Shown one piece after another: positions 1-8,508 of a stretch of 64,000 nt of DNA (its first letter is position 1; every line of letters begins with the position of its first letter). The stretch covers positions 217,350-281,349 of the forward strand of contig NZ_LWEH01000123.1 of assembly GCF_001635455.1 (NCBI RefSeq), in the 5' to 3' direction. Under the pieces are notes generated by a model, which did no database searches, was not told the DNA's origin, and was given only the letters and a program-made list of their open reading frames with translations. A program made the position numbers and the translations under genes. Source of the DNA: Vibrio sp. HI00D65. GTDB taxonomy: Bacteria; Pseudomonadota; Gammaproteobacteria; Enterobacterales; Vibrionaceae.

Positions 1-11
1 ACGAATTTCAT
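1..11 (-). CDS. obgE: Obg/CgtA GTPase, first codons only
   Basis: Read on the minus strand from position 11, the window edge gives ATG AAA TTC GT, that is M-K-F-V, the conserved start of the Obg GTPase. A GGAG ribosome-binding site sits seven bases upstream of this ATG. Obg normally follows rplU-rpmA, and this gene lies just downstream of rpmA on the same strand. Obg is a ribosome-associated GTPase of 50S assembly and stress control. Only eleven bases are in the window, so the call rests on the start peptide, the ribosome-binding site and gene order. Confidence 0.72.
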
Positions 12-202
12 TTTTCAACTCCGCACTTACGTTGCGTTACCACTCATCAAGGAGTGATATAAATTCTAGCAGATCCGAGTTTAGATCGATCACCTAAGAT
101 CTAGGCCGACCTGCAACCAAGGAACAAATAAGGAGAGGTTCTTTGCTTAGGACTTGTTAAAGCTTAAACAAGAGCGTCTACTTTTTTATTCTCGTTATAA
201 AT

Positions 203-227
203 AAAAAACCCTGCCGAATCGGCAGGG
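203..227 (-). terminator. Terminator after rplU-rpmA
   Basis: An eight-base-pair stem (CCCTGCCG with CGGCAGGG, three-base loop) is followed on the minus strand by a run of six T. It lies between rpmA and the start of obg, so obg probably has its own promoter in positions 12-200 or depends on read-through. Confidence 0.85.
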
Positions 228-277
228 CTTTTGAATTCAGCTTTAAAGCTATAAATATAATCTAACTAAAGATTAAA

Positions 278-535
278 TTACTCAGCTTCGATGCTTACGA
301 ACTTACGGTTTTTAGGACCTTTAACAGCAAATTTCACTTTACCTTCAGTAAGAGCGAAAAGAGTGTGGTCTTTACCGATGCCAACGTTTGTGCCAGCGTG
401 GAACTTAGTACCACGTTGACGTACGATGATGTTACCTGCAAGAACAGATTCGCCACCGAAACGCTTAACACCAAGACGTTTGCTTTCTGAATCGCGGCCG
501 TTATTAGTAGAACCGCCAGCTTTTTTATGTGCCAT
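278..535 (-). CDS. rpmA: 50S ribosomal protein L27
   Basis: This 85-residue basic protein begins [20 protein letters not shown], the hallmark N-terminus of bacterial L27, and has the usual family length. L27 binds 23S rRNA near the peptidyl-transferase centre, and its flexible N-terminal tail reaches the P-site tRNA. It lies 19 bases downstream of rplU on the same strand, the standard L21-L27 operon. The N-terminus starts directly with the mature AHKKAGG sequence, so there is no sign of the cleavable extension seen in Firmicutes. Confidence 0.98.
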   Translation of the reverse strand: MAHKKAGGSTNNGRDSESKRLGVKRFGGESVLAGNIIVRQRGTKFHAGTNVGIGKDHTLFALTEGKVKFAVKGPKNRKFVSIEAE

Positions 536-554
536 TGTTAAACTCTCCTAATAC

Positions 555-866
555 TTAAGCGTTAATGCCAGTGATTTTCACTTCTGTGAACCACTGACGG
601 TGACCAGCTTGCTTACGAGAGTGCTTACGACGACGGAACTTAACGATTTTTACTTTATCGCCACGACCGTGTTGTACTACTTCCGCAGTAACCTTACCAC
701 CTTCAACAAGAGGTGCACCAACAGCGATTTCTTCGCCGTTGGCAACAAGAAGAACTTTATCAAATTCTACAGTTGCACCAGTTTCAACGTCTAATTTCTC
801 TAAACGAAGAGTTTGACCTTCGCTTACTCGGTGTTGTTTGCCACCAGATTGGAAAACAGCGTACAT
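555..866 (-). CDS. rplU: 50S ribosomal protein L21
   Basis: The 103-residue product begins [14 protein letters not shown] and ends with the basic [14 protein letters not shown] segment typical of L21, which binds 23S rRNA in the large subunit. It is the first gene of the rplU-rpmA operon. It faces ispB across about 270 bases, which must hold the promoters for both directions. This is the arrangement seen in E. coli and other Vibrio. Confidence 0.98.
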   Translation of the reverse strand: MYAVFQSGGKQHRVSEGQTLRLEKLDVETGATVEFDKVLLVANGEEIAVGAPLVEGGKVTAEVVQHGRGDKVKIVKFRRRKHSRKQAGHRQWFTEVKITGINA

Positions 867-1133
867 ATTTTACTCCGCTTTTTCCGCACAGCCTATGGTT
901 GTTATTTGTACAACTCGGGTGTGCGCTAAACTAATCAATAGGGCGCAGATTCTACGGGAATCATGGCGCTATGACAAGCCATATTTTTAAAAAATTGGCG
1001 AAAACCTGTTCGCCAAAGAAAAGTGCGGCAATCATGCCCTTAAGCGATGTATTAATCAACGTTTTTTAGTGTATTATTCAACAATTAATACAACGTATAA
1101 ACCTTACAGGGTCTAACCTCAGCCGGATGAACA

Positions 1134-2105
1134 ATGGATTTTAAAGCTATCCAAACGCTTACTGCCAATGATATGGCAAAAGTGAATGAAACAATTCAAG
1201 CCCAACTTAATTCTGACGTAAGTTTAATCAACCAGCTTGGTTTTTATATCGTTAGCGGCGGTGGTAAACGCCTGCGTCCTTTGCTTACTCTTTTATCTGC
1301 TCGCGCTCTTGGTTATCAAGGTGAAGCGCATATTACCTCTGCAGCCTTTATTGAGTTTATTCATACTGCGACTCTGCTTCATGACGATGTTGTCGACGAA
1401 TCAGACATGAGACGTGGTAAAGCAACCGCCAACGCAGCCTTTGGTAATGCTGCCAGTGTTTTGGTTGGTGACTTTATTTACACACGCTCATTCCAAATGA
1501 TGACTACACTAGGATCTTTAAAGATCCTCGAGTTAATGAGTGAAGCGGTAAATGTGATTGCTGAGGGTGAAGTTCAACAATTAATGAACTGCAACAACCC
1601 AGACACCACTGAAGAAAGCTACATGCAAGTTATCTACTCGAAGACAGCTCGCTTGTTTGAAGCCGCAACTCAAATTGGCGCAATTCTGACTGAGTCGTCA
1701 CCAGAGATCGAAACGGCAATGCAAAACTATGGTAAATACCTAGGTACTGCATTCCAGCTGATTGATGATGTTATGGATTACACCGCAGATGGTAAAGAGA
1801 TGGGTAAGAACGTTGGTGACGACCTAGCAGAAGGCAAACCGACCTTGCCTCTTCTATACGCTATGCACAATGGTTCTCCTGAGCAAGCAAGTATGATTCG
1901 TGAAGCGATTGAAAAAGCCAACGGTATGGACAAGCTCAACGATATTCTTGCCGCTATGGAAGAGACAGGTTCGTTAGAGTACACCACCAACAAAGCTTAC
2001 GAAGAAGCTGATAAGGCGATTGCTGAACTGACTGTACTACCTGAATCCGATGATAAGCAAGCGTTGGTTACTCTTGCTCACATGGCAGTGAAGCGAACTC
2101 GCTAA
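1134..2105 (+). CDS. ispB: Octaprenyl diphosphate synthase
   Basis: The enzyme condenses isopentenyl diphosphate units onto farnesyl diphosphate to make the C40 side chain of ubiquinone and menaquinone. Both aspartate-rich motifs of trans-prenyltransferases are present: DDVVD at residues 84-88 and DDVMD at 211-215, with the conserved GGGKRLRP at 42-49. The 323-residue length matches E. coli IspB (also 323) and the sequence is clearly homologous. The start at 1134 has only a weak ribosome-binding site. The gene is monocistronic, divergent from rplU, and ends at a strong terminator. Confidence 0.96.
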   Translation: MDFKAIQTLTANDMAKVNETIQAQLNSDVSLINQLGFYIVSGGGKRLRPLLTLLSARALGYQGEAHITSAAFIEFIHTATLLHDDVVDESDMRRGKATANAAFGNAASVLVGDFIYTRSFQMMTTLGSLKILELMSEAVNVIAEGEVQQLMNCNNPDTTEESYMQVIYSKTARLFEAATQIGAILTESSPEIETAMQNYGKYLGTAFQLIDDVMDYTADGKEMGKNVGDDLAEGKPTLPLLYAMHNGSPEQASMIREAIEKANGMDKLNDILAAMEETGSLEYTTNKAYEEADKAIAELTVLPESDDKQALVTLAHMAVKRTR

Positions 2106-2129
2106 GACTGAATAGAAATACCCTAGAGC

Positions 2130-2158
2130 AAAAAGGAAGAGCTGAGCTCTTCCTTTTT
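2130..2158 (+). terminator. ispB terminator
   Basis: A 13-base-pair stem (arms 2130-2142 and 2146-2158, GC-rich core GGAAGAGC) ends in five T. It is nearly symmetric, so it may also act on minus-strand transcripts. Confidence 0.88.
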
Positions 2159-2201
2159 GTTGTCTATTATTTGTCGATAGCCGAATGGATGAATGTTCAA
2201 A

Positions 2202-2393
2202 CTAATAGTACTTGTCACAATTTCCATGTAGTTGAGGATTATCTTCGATCTCATCAAAGCTTACCGCTAATTGCTCTTCCGAGCCCTGCTTAGCCAACAA
2301 CACCGTTTCAGCTTCTTGGTCAACTACCAAGATAGTTCCCACTCCTTGCTGACACTCTACTACTAGACCTTTACGAATTCGATTTGCTTCCAT
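2202..2393 (-). CDS. Small conserved hypothetical protein
   Basis: I do not recognise a named family. The frame extends upstream to 2438, but I prefer the ATG at 2393 because AGGA lies seven bases before it; an ATG at 2396 is the alternative. The resulting protein is about 63 residues, acidic, and begins MEANRIRKGLVVECQQGVG. The pattern of short beta-like stretches (GLVVECQQGVGTILVVD, ETVLLAKQG) suggests a small beta-barrel, perhaps SH3-like, but this is only an impression. There is no signal peptide or membrane segment. It lies upstream of mdh on the same strand and is separated from it by a terminator. Confidence 0.6.
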   Translation of the reverse strand: MEANRIRKGLVVECQQGVGTILVVDQEAETVLLAKQGSEEQLAVSFDEIEDNPQLHGNCDKYY

Positions 2394-2454
2394 CATCTTT
2401 TCCTTCACAAAGTGAATTGACACCATGTTAATACGCACATTGAGATGAAAAGAT

Positions 2455-2486
2455 CAAAAAAGCCGACCTATGAGGCCGGCTTTTGT
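2455..2486 (+). terminator. Terminator between mdh and the small minus-strand gene
   Basis: A hairpin with arms AAAAGCCG and CGGCTTTT, extended by an inner CC/GG pair, lies in the gap between mdh (ending at 2520) and the small gene (starting near 2393). It carries T runs on both strands, so it can end mdh transcripts on the minus strand; the strand given is nominal. Confidence 0.7.
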
Positions 2487-2519
2487 TATATCTATTTGGC
2501 TAAATGAGTCGTGTCTCGC

Positions 2520-3455
2520 TTACTTAGCGAATTCAACACCAATCTCGATATCGCCATTTAGCGTTTCAAGCATGCTGTCTAGAGCATTGCGTTCGAAATC
2601 GCTCAATTCACCGTAGCTAAGGATAGCTTCTGCGCCCTCTTTACCCAGCTTAACTGGTTGAGCGAAGAATGGGGCGTGCTCGCCTTCACCTTCAACGTAT
2701 GCACACTCGATTACGTTCTCTTCACCTTGTAGTGCTTTCACTAGAGCAAGACCGAAACGACAAGCTGCTTGGCCCATAGATAGTGTTGCACTACCGCCGC
2801 CCGCTTTCGCTTCTACAACTTCAGTACCTGCATTTTGGATACGAGTCGTTAGTGCTGCGATTTCTTCATCAGTGAACTCTACACCTTCGACTTGAGAAAG
2901 AAGAGGAAGAATAGTCACACCAGAGTGGCCACCGATAACAGGAACGCGAATGTCACCTGGATCTTTGTCTTTTAGCTCAGCAACAAAAGTTTCAGAACGA
3001 ATCACATCCAGAGTAGTAACACCAAATAAACGACGCTTATCGTATACTCCCGCTTTCTTAAGCACTTCAGCAGCGATCGGTACTGTAGTGTTTACCGGGT
3101 TAGTAATGATACCAACACAAGCTTTTGGACATACAACCGCAATCTTCTCTGCAAGAGACTTAACAATGCCAGCATTCACATTGAAAAGATCCGCACGATC
3201 CATACCAGGCTTACGAGCAACGCCCGCAGAGATAAGTACAACATCCGCACCTTCTAGTGCAGGTGTTGGATCTTCACCCGCGTAACCTTTGATCGAAACA
3301 GGTGTTGGGATATGGCTAAGATCGGCAGCAACACCCGGAGTTACCGGTGCGATGTCGTAAAGTGCAAGATCTGAACCTGCAGGCAGGCGATTCTTAAGTA
3401 GTAGGGCTAGGGCTTGACCGATGCCACCAGCGGCACCAATAACAGCTACTTTCAT
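2520..3455 (-). CDS. mdh: Malate dehydrogenase (NAD-dependent)
   Basis: This cytosolic enzyme oxidises malate to oxaloacetate in the TCA cycle. The 311-residue protein begins [20 protein letters not shown] with the Rossmann glycine motif at residues 7-13. Active-site residues are at the positions expected for E. coli Mdh: R81 and R87 in the substrate loop, D150, R153 and H177 (in GGHSG). The gene is divergent from argR across about 330 bases, the usual gammaproteobacterial arrangement, and stands alone between a small unknown gene and argR. Confidence 0.97.
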   Translation of the reverse strand: MKVAVIGAAGGIGQALALLLKNRLPAGSDLALYDIAPVTPGVAADLSHIPTPVSIKGYAGEDPTPALEGADVVLISAGVARKPGMDRADLFNVNAGIVKSLAEKIAVVCPKACVGIITNPVNTTVPIAAEVLKKAGVYDKRRLFGVTTLDVIRSETFVAELKDKDPGDIRVPVIGGHSGVTILPLLSQVEGVEFTDEEIAALTTRIQNAGTEVVEAKAGGGSATLSMGQAACRFGLALVKALQGEENVIECAYVEGEGEHAPFFAQPVKLGKEGAEAILSYGELSDFERNALDSMLETLNGDIEIGVEFAK

Positions 3456-3787
3456 TGTTATTCTCCTTGAGAGCTTTCTCTTATAGATTCTTGGTAGGGT
3501 AATTCTTGAGCTAATTTAAAGTTAAAAAACTATATTAATCACAAAGTGATTACAATCAATTAACGCCAGCTTTGCGACTTCGCGCAAGTCAGTAAAATCG
3601 TGCTACACAGCAAGTTCGCATTATGGCGATAATCGACTGAAATAACAAAACAAGTCGTCGCAAATAGCACATTATTCTATTAAATATTTACAGTGATATG
3701 ACTAACAAATTACCGGGTTGTTTTGGCTAAAATTGAATATGTATGCGAGAATATGCAAATATCTTTGTTAATGAATAAGAATGGCAT
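3456..3787. other. mdh-argR divergent intergenic region
   Basis: These 332 bases hold no open frame worth calling. They must carry the outward-facing promoters of mdh and argR. The only site-like element I can name is an ARG-box-like stretch near the argR end, listed separately. Confidence 0.6.
3732..3760 (+). promoter_or_regulatory. Possible ArgR operator (ARG-box-like)
   Basis: TGAATATGTATGCG followed by GAATATGCAAAT resembles two degenerate ARG boxes (consensus TGAAT, four A/T, ATTCA) in tandem, about 30-55 bases before the argR start. argR is autoregulated in E. coli. The match is imperfect on the right half of each box. Confidence 0.35.
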
Positions 3788-4258
3788 ATGCGCAATACAG
3801 AAAAACAAGACAACTTGGTTCGTGCTTTTAAAGCGCTACTAAAAGAAGAACGTTTTGGTTCACAAGGCGAAATTGTTGATGCCTTGAAGCATGAAGGCTT
3901 TGAAAGCATCAACCAGTCCAAAGTCTCGCGTATGTTAACTAAGTTTGGCGCGGTTCGAACTCGTAACGCAAAAATGGAGATGGTTTACTGTCTTCCTGCA
4001 GAACTGGGGGTTCCAACGGTTTCGAGCTCTTTAAGAGAACTTGTCCTAGATATTGACCATAACAATGCGTTAGTTGTGATACACACAGGCCCTGGCGCTG
4101 CACAACTGATTGCTCGCCTACTAGACTCGTTGGGTAAGTCGGAGGGCATACTGGGCGTAGTCGCAGGTGATGATACGATCTTCATTACTCCTACGTTATC
4201 CGTTACGACAAAGCAGCTGTTTGACTCAGTCTGTGAGCTATTTGAATACGCAGGATAA
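3788..4258 (+). CDS. argR: Arginine repressor ArgR
   Basis: This hexameric repressor senses L-arginine and controls arginine biosynthesis and transport; it also assists Xer recombination in E. coli. The 156-residue length matches the E. coli protein. The N-terminal winged helix covers about residues 1-75, with the recognition segment SKVSRML at 44-50. The C-terminal hexamerisation and arginine-binding domain carries the GDDT motif at 127-130, with D128 and D129 matching the E. coli arginine contacts. It is divergent from mdh. Confidence 0.97.
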   Translation: MRNTEKQDNLVRAFKALLKEERFGSQGEIVDALKHEGFESINQSKVSRMLTKFGAVRTRNAKMEMVYCLPAELGVPTVSSSLRELVLDIDHNNALVVIHTGPGAAQLIARLLDSLGKSEGILGVVAGDDTIFITPTLSVTTKQLFDSVCELFEYAG

Positions 4259-4293
4259 TTGCTCATAGTTTCATAATTATCAACCGTATAAAT

Positions 4294-4324
4294 GGATCAC
4301 GAATATCTATTTGCTTCGTGATCC
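4294..4324 (+). terminator. Hairpin after argR
   Basis: A perfect ten-base-pair inverted repeat (GGATCACGAA and TTCGTGATCC) with an 11-base loop lies 35 bases after the argR stop. It lacks a T run, so it may stabilise the 3' end or act with Rho rather than terminate by itself. Confidence 0.5.
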
Positions 4325-4530
4325 AACTCACATCCTAGAATATCTCCCCCCACTCCCACACAGCAACACTAAATCATTGATTTTAAAAAACTCAGTAGTG
4401 AATTAAACACAAGATCCAAGCATCATTTGTTAGATTTTTTAGCTATATCTTTTAACATTCTAGTAATTTTCTGCCAATTTTTGATATTATTCAGACACTT
4501 TTTCATCACATGGATTGAAAAAGGTGCCGT

Positions 4531-4574
4531 TTCCAAATAGGAAACTCCAGAAACAACTACACTTGTTTCTGGGT
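4531..4574 (+). promoter_or_regulatory. Two tandem hairpins in the TAXI gene leader
   Basis: The first hairpin has arms GTTTCC and GGAAAC with a five-base loop. The second has perfect ten-base arms (CCAGAAACAA and TTGTTTCTGG) with a six-base loop. They end 27 bases before the start codon, just ahead of the GGAAGGG ribosome-binding site. Neither has a T run, so a role in mRNA stability or leader control is more likely than termination. Confidence 0.5.
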
Positions 4575-4601
4575 TAATAATGAATAAAGGAAGGGAAATT
4601 C

Positions 4602-5570
4602 ATGGCATTTACCAAACTTATCAAAGTTGGTGCTATTGCAGCTGCTGTAATGGGCGCTGGCGCTGTTAACGCTCAAGAGTTCATAACAATTGGTACTGGT
4701 TCAGTAACGGGGGTTTACTACCCAACTGGTGGTGCAATTTGTAAACTAGTGAACAAAGGCCGCAAAGACCACAACATTCGTTGTTCTGTAGAGTCTACTG
4801 GCGGTTCAATCTACAACGTTAACACCATCCGTGCTGGTGAACTAGATTTCGGTGTTGTTCAGTCTGACTGGCAATACCATGGCTACAACGGTACAAGTAA
4901 GTTCAAGGATCAGGGCGAATACAAGAAACTTCGCGCGATGTTCTCTCTACATACAGAACCATTTAACATCATCGCTCGTACCGATTCTGGCATCAACAAT
5001 GTTGCTGACCTTGCTGGTAAGCGTGTAAACATTGGTAACCCAGGTTCAGGTGACCGCGCAACTATGGGCGTTGTAATGGACGCTATGGGTTGGACAAATG
5101 ACAGCTTCAAGCTAGCTTCTGAGCTTAAAGGTTCTGAGCGTTCACAAGCACTTTGTGATAACAAGATTGACGCATTCATCTACATGGTTGGTCACCCAAA
5201 CGGATCAATCAAAGAAGCAACAACATCTTGTGATGCAAAACTGGTTTCAGCAACAGGTCCACAGATCGACAAAATCGTAGCTGAAAACCCATACTACGCA
5301 TACAGCACAGTTCCTGCAGGCATGTACCGTGGTACAGATGCTGATGTAAACAGCTTCGGTGTTGCAGCAACTATGGTAACCACTTCTGACGTTTCTGATG
5401 AAGTAGCATACAACGTTGCTAAGGCAGTATTTGAAAACTTTGACACTTTCAAACGCCTACACCCAGCATTTGCAAACCTGAAGAAAGAAGACATGGTGAA
5501 AGCAGGTATCTCTATCCCTCTACACCCAGGTGCAGAAAAATACTACAAAGAAGTGGGCCTTCTAAAGTAA
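4602..5570 (+). CDS. TRAP transporter binding protein, TAXI family
   Basis: This periplasmic protein captures a carboxylate-type substrate for the membrane TRAP permease encoded next. Its 322 residues start with a clear Sec signal peptide, probably cut after AVNA at residue 24. The TAXI signature follows: the mature start has IGTGSVTGVYYPTGGAI, then STGGSIYNV and a GDRATMG segment. A GGAAGGG site lies just before the ATG. A perfect terminator hairpin follows, so this gene is likely expressed far above the permease, the usual stoichiometry for binding proteins. The substrate cannot be read from the sequence; glutamate or another organic acid is only a family-based guess. Confidence 0.93.
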   Translation: MAFTKLIKVGAIAAAVMGAGAVNAQEFITIGTGSVTGVYYPTGGAICKLVNKGRKDHNIRCSVESTGGSIYNVNTIRAGELDFGVVQSDWQYHGYNGTSKFKDQGEYKKLRAMFSLHTEPFNIIARTDSGINNVADLAGKRVNIGNPGSGDRATMGVVMDAMGWTNDSFKLASELKGSERSQALCDNKIDAFIYMVGHPNGSIKEATTSCDAKLVSATGPQIDKIVAENPYYAYSTVPAGMYRGTDADVNSFGVAATMVTTSDVSDEVAYNVAKAVFENFDTFKRLHPAFANLKKEDMVKAGISIPLHPGAEKYYKEVGLLK

Positions 5571-5591
5571 CTCTACTTTAAGCCTACTACA

Positions 5592-5625
5592 CCAATAAGG
5601 AGGCTAGCCCTCCTTATTGGCTTTT
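5592..5625 (+). terminator. Partial terminator between binding protein and permease
   Basis: A perfect 12-base-pair stem (CCAATAAGGAGG with CCTCCTTATTGG, five-base loop) is followed by CTTTT. The short T run fits partial read-through, which would raise binding protein over permease. Confidence 0.8.
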
Positions 5626-5824
5626 CACGTTTTATAAAAATAACTTAAGTGAAAAGAGCAAACCTTTAAGTTTCTCCAATTTGACGAACTTACCTTCGTA
5701 TCAAGCCTAAGACAAAGACGAACAAAAAACGCATTTCCCTATCCATTCACTACACTAGATAGGAAAGAAATAACGTCTCGTTGTTCGTAAGAAAGGCAGA
5801 CCATCAATAATAAGGATAAAGTAC

Positions 5825-8404
5825 ATGACGCAGACAACATCACCGTCTCCAGATGTGCAAGAAATGGTGGCACAATCAGACACTGGTGCGCGTAGCCCTC
5901 GCGGTATCCAAGGCCGTATTTTATGGTTTGTGCCTCTATGTTGGTCACTGTTCCAACTTTGGTATGCATCTCCGCTGCCGTTCATTTTTAACTTCGGGAT
6001 TTTAAACGACACCGAAGCTCGAGCAATTCACCTTACCTTTGCTATTTTCCTTGCTTTTACCGCTTATCCAGCAATGAAGAACTCGCCACGGGACTACATC
6101 CCAGCAGTCGACTGGATATTAGCGCTTGCAGGTAGTTTTTCAGCTTCTTATATCTATATTTTCTATACAGAACTTGCTGGCCGCTCAGGTGCGCCAACAA
6201 CATTCGATATCGTTGCTGCTGTATTTGGTATGGTTCTACTGCTTGAAGCAACACGACGCGCTTTAGGTCCACCTCTTATGGTTGTGGCAGCAGTGTTCCT
6301 ACTTTACACCTTTGGTGGTCCACACATGCCAGACGTTATCGCCCACAAAGGTGCGAGCCTGAACAAGGCAATGTCGCACTTGTGGCTAACAACAGAAGGT
6401 GTATTCGGTGTCGCTCTGGGTGTTTCAACGTCATTCGTCTTCTTGTTTGTATTGTTTGGTGCAATGCTTGAACGTGCGGGTGCTGGAGCCTACTTCATCA
6501 AAGTCGCATTCTCACTGCTTGGTCACATGAAAGGCGGCCCTGCGAAAGCAGCTGTTGTAGCATCTGGTTTATCTGGACTTGTTTCCGGCTCTTCGATTGC
6601 TAACGTAGTAACCACTGGTACCTTCACTATTCCACTGATGAAGCGTGTTGGCTTCCCCGGTACAAAAGCAGGCGCGGTAGAGGTTGCGGCTTCAACCAAT
6701 GGTCAACTTACACCACCAATCATGGGGGCTGCGGCATTCCTGATGGTGGAATATGTAGGTATCTCATATGTCGAAGTAATCAAAGCTGCTCTATTGCCAG
6801 CTCTGATCTCTTACGTCGCTCTGATTTACATTGTTCATTTAGAAGCATGTAAAGCCGGTATGACTGGCTTACCTCGTCGTCACACACCAACTATTGTACA
6901 AAGCCTACTCTCTTTCACTGGGACTGTTTTAGGTCTATGTGTTATCAGTGCCGCGGTTTACTACGGTGTGGGTTGGACGAAAGATGTATTTGGCGAAGCA
7001 GCAACACCAATCGTTACTGTGGCTCTGCTGATCGCTTATGTTGCTCTTGTTCGTGTTTCTGCTAAATACTCAGCTGAAGGTGGTATGGAGATTGATGCGG
7101 ATCTAAAAGAAGTTCCGGATCCAGGTCCAACGATTAAATCAGGTTTACACTTCCTGCTGCCTATCGTAGTGCTAGTTTGGTGTCTGACGGTTGAACGTTT
7201 CTCACCTGGCTTATCTGCATTCTGGGCAACAGTGTTCATGATCTTTATCTTGATCACCCAGCGTCCTTTGATGACTCTGATGAACAAAACAAACGATCTT
7301 GCAGAACAAACCAAAGCTGGTTTCGTTGATCTGGCTGAAAGCTTGGTGTCAGGTGCACGTAACATGATCGGTATCGGTGTGGCGACTGCAGCTGCTGGTA
7401 CTGTTGTTGGGGTAGTAACGCTAACGGGCATCGGTCTTGTAATGACTGACTTCGTTGAGTTTATCTCAGGTGGTAGCATCATCCTTATGCTGCTCTTCAC
7501 TGCGGTAATCAGCTTGATCTTGGGTATGGGCTTACCGACTACAGCAAACTACATCGTTGTATCGACACTGATGGCACCTGTAATTGTGACCCTAGGTGCA
7601 GCACACGGTCTTATCATTCCACTGATTGCAGTGCACTTATTCGTGTTCTACTTCGGTATTCTTGCCGATGATACACCTCCGGTAGGTCTAGCAGCGTTTG
7701 CAGCAGCGGCAATTGCGAAATCAGATCCAATTCGTACTGGTATCCAAGGCTTCACCTACGATATCCGTACCGCAATCTTGCCGTTCATGTTCATCTTTAA
7801 TACCCAACTACTACTGATGGGCATTGATTCTTGGTGGCACTTAGCACTGACTATCTTCTCATCTGTGACGGCGGTACTTATCTTCGCAGCTGCAACACAA
7901 GGTTGGTGGTTCACTAAGAACAAGTGGTGGGAAACAGTGCTGCTTATTGCATTAACCTTCACTTTCTTCCGCCCTGGCTTCTGGTGGGACATGATTTACC
8001 CAGAGAAAGTTCTTTCACCTGGAGTTGAGATTGCTCAAATCACGGAAAAGCTGGATGTGGGACAATCACTTGAACTTAGAGTGGGTGGTGAAAACTTAGA
8101 AGGTGACTATTCTGAAAAGACAGTTCGCCTGCCGTTTGAAGATTCTGCGACCTCAAGTGAAGATCGCATAGCCTCTATGGGTCTAATGCTGACTGAATCA
8201 GAAGGCAAGATGATTGTTGATATGGTTGAGTTCGGTAGCCCTGCAGAAGCGGCTGGTATTGATTTCGATTGGGAAATCAAATCCGTTATCCAAGATGCAG
8301 ATCGACCAATGAAAGAGTGGGTATTCTTACCAGCTCTGATCATTTTGATTGGTTTAGCTATGAATCAAAGAAGACGTGCTCGTAAGGATGAGATTAGCGC
8401 GTAA
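5825..8404 (+). CDS. TRAP transporter fused permease (DctQ-DctM, DUF3394-like C-terminus)
   Basis: This inner-membrane protein uses an ion gradient to import the substrate delivered by the TAXI protein. Its 859 residues fuse the small four-helix subunit (about residues 25-175) to the large DctM subunit (about 175-700). DctM-type loops such as GLSGLVSGSSIANVVTTGTF and GMGLPTTANYIVVSTLMAP are clear. After a helix ending near residue 722, about 105 residues (727-831) precede a last helix (832-848). This insert contains a PDZ-like segment, VDMVEFGSPAEAAGI. It resembles the DUF3394 extension known on some TRAP permeases. The start at 5825 follows an AAGGATAAAGTAC site. A universal stress protein gene follows. 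Confidence 0.93.
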   Translation: MTQTTSPSPDVQEMVAQSDTGARSPRGIQGRILWFVPLCWSLFQLWYASPLPFIFNFGILNDTEARAIHLTFAIFLAFTAYPAMKNSPRDYIPAVDWILALAGSFSASYIYIFYTELAGRSGAPTTFDIVAAVFGMVLLLEATRRALGPPLMVVAAVFLLYTFGGPHMPDVIAHKGASLNKAMSHLWLTTEGVFGVALGVSTSFVFLFVLFGAMLERAGAGAYFIKVAFSLLGHMKGGPAKAAVVASGLSGLVSGSSIANVVTTGTFTIPLMKRVGFPGTKAGAVEVAASTNGQLTPPIMGAAAFLMVEYVGISYVEVIKAALLPALISYVALIYIVHLEACKAGMTGLPRRHTPTIVQSLLSFTGTVLGLCVISAAVYYGVGWTKDVFGEAATPIVTVALLIAYVALVRVSAKYSAEGGMEIDADLKEVPDPGPTIKSGLHFLLPIVVLVWCLTVERFSPGLSAFWATVFMIFILITQRPLMTLMNKTNDLAEQTKAGFVDLAESLVSGARNMIGIGVATAAAGTVVGVVTLTGIGLVMTDFVEFISGGSIILMLLFTAVISLILGMGLPTTANYIVVSTLMAPVIVTLGAAHGLIIPLIAVHLFVFYFGILADDTPPVGLAAFAAAAIAKSDPIRTGIQGFTYDIRTAILPFMFIFNTQLLLMGIDSWWHLALTIFSSVTAVLIFAAATQGWWFTKNKWWETVLLIALTFTFFRPGFWWDMIYPEKVLSPGVEIAQITEKLDVGQSLELRVGGENLEGDYSEKTVRLPFEDSATSSEDRIASMGLMLTESEGKMIVDMVEFGSPAEAAGIDFDWEIKSVIQDADRPMKEWVFLPALIILIGLAMNQRRRARKDEISA

Positions 8405-8464
8405 TGGATAAGGCTGAGTAGTGCTTAGCGCTATTTGGCTTTATTACATGGAAAGGATAATTAC

Positions 8465-8488
8465 AGTGCTAAGTGACTACTTAGCACT
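8465..8488 (+). promoter_or_regulatory. Hairpin in the leader of the usp gene
   Basis: A perfect ten-base-pair stem (AGTGCTAAGT with ACTTAGCACT, four-base loop) lies between the permease and the universal stress gene, with A-rich sequence but no T run after it. It may be an RNA processing or stability element that sets usp expression apart from the permease. A related AGTGCTTAGCGCT stretch lies about 45 bases upstream. Confidence 0.45.
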
Positions 8489-8508
8489 GAGTAAAAAGAG
8501 ACGAATAC

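Larger units (their letters stand above)
4259..4601. other. argR-TAXI intergenic region
   Basis: There is no coding sequence here. It holds an isolated 10-base-pair hairpin just after argR, an AT-rich stretch around 4380-4510 that probably carries the promoter of the TRAP operon, and two tandem hairpins in the presumed leader; these are listed separately. Confidence 0.6.

Noticed and set aside
7036..7500. Long open frame (154 codons) on the minus strand inside the TRAP permease gene.
   Set aside because: It lies wholly antisense to a well-supported gene, has low-complexity content and no recognisable domain or ribosome-binding site.
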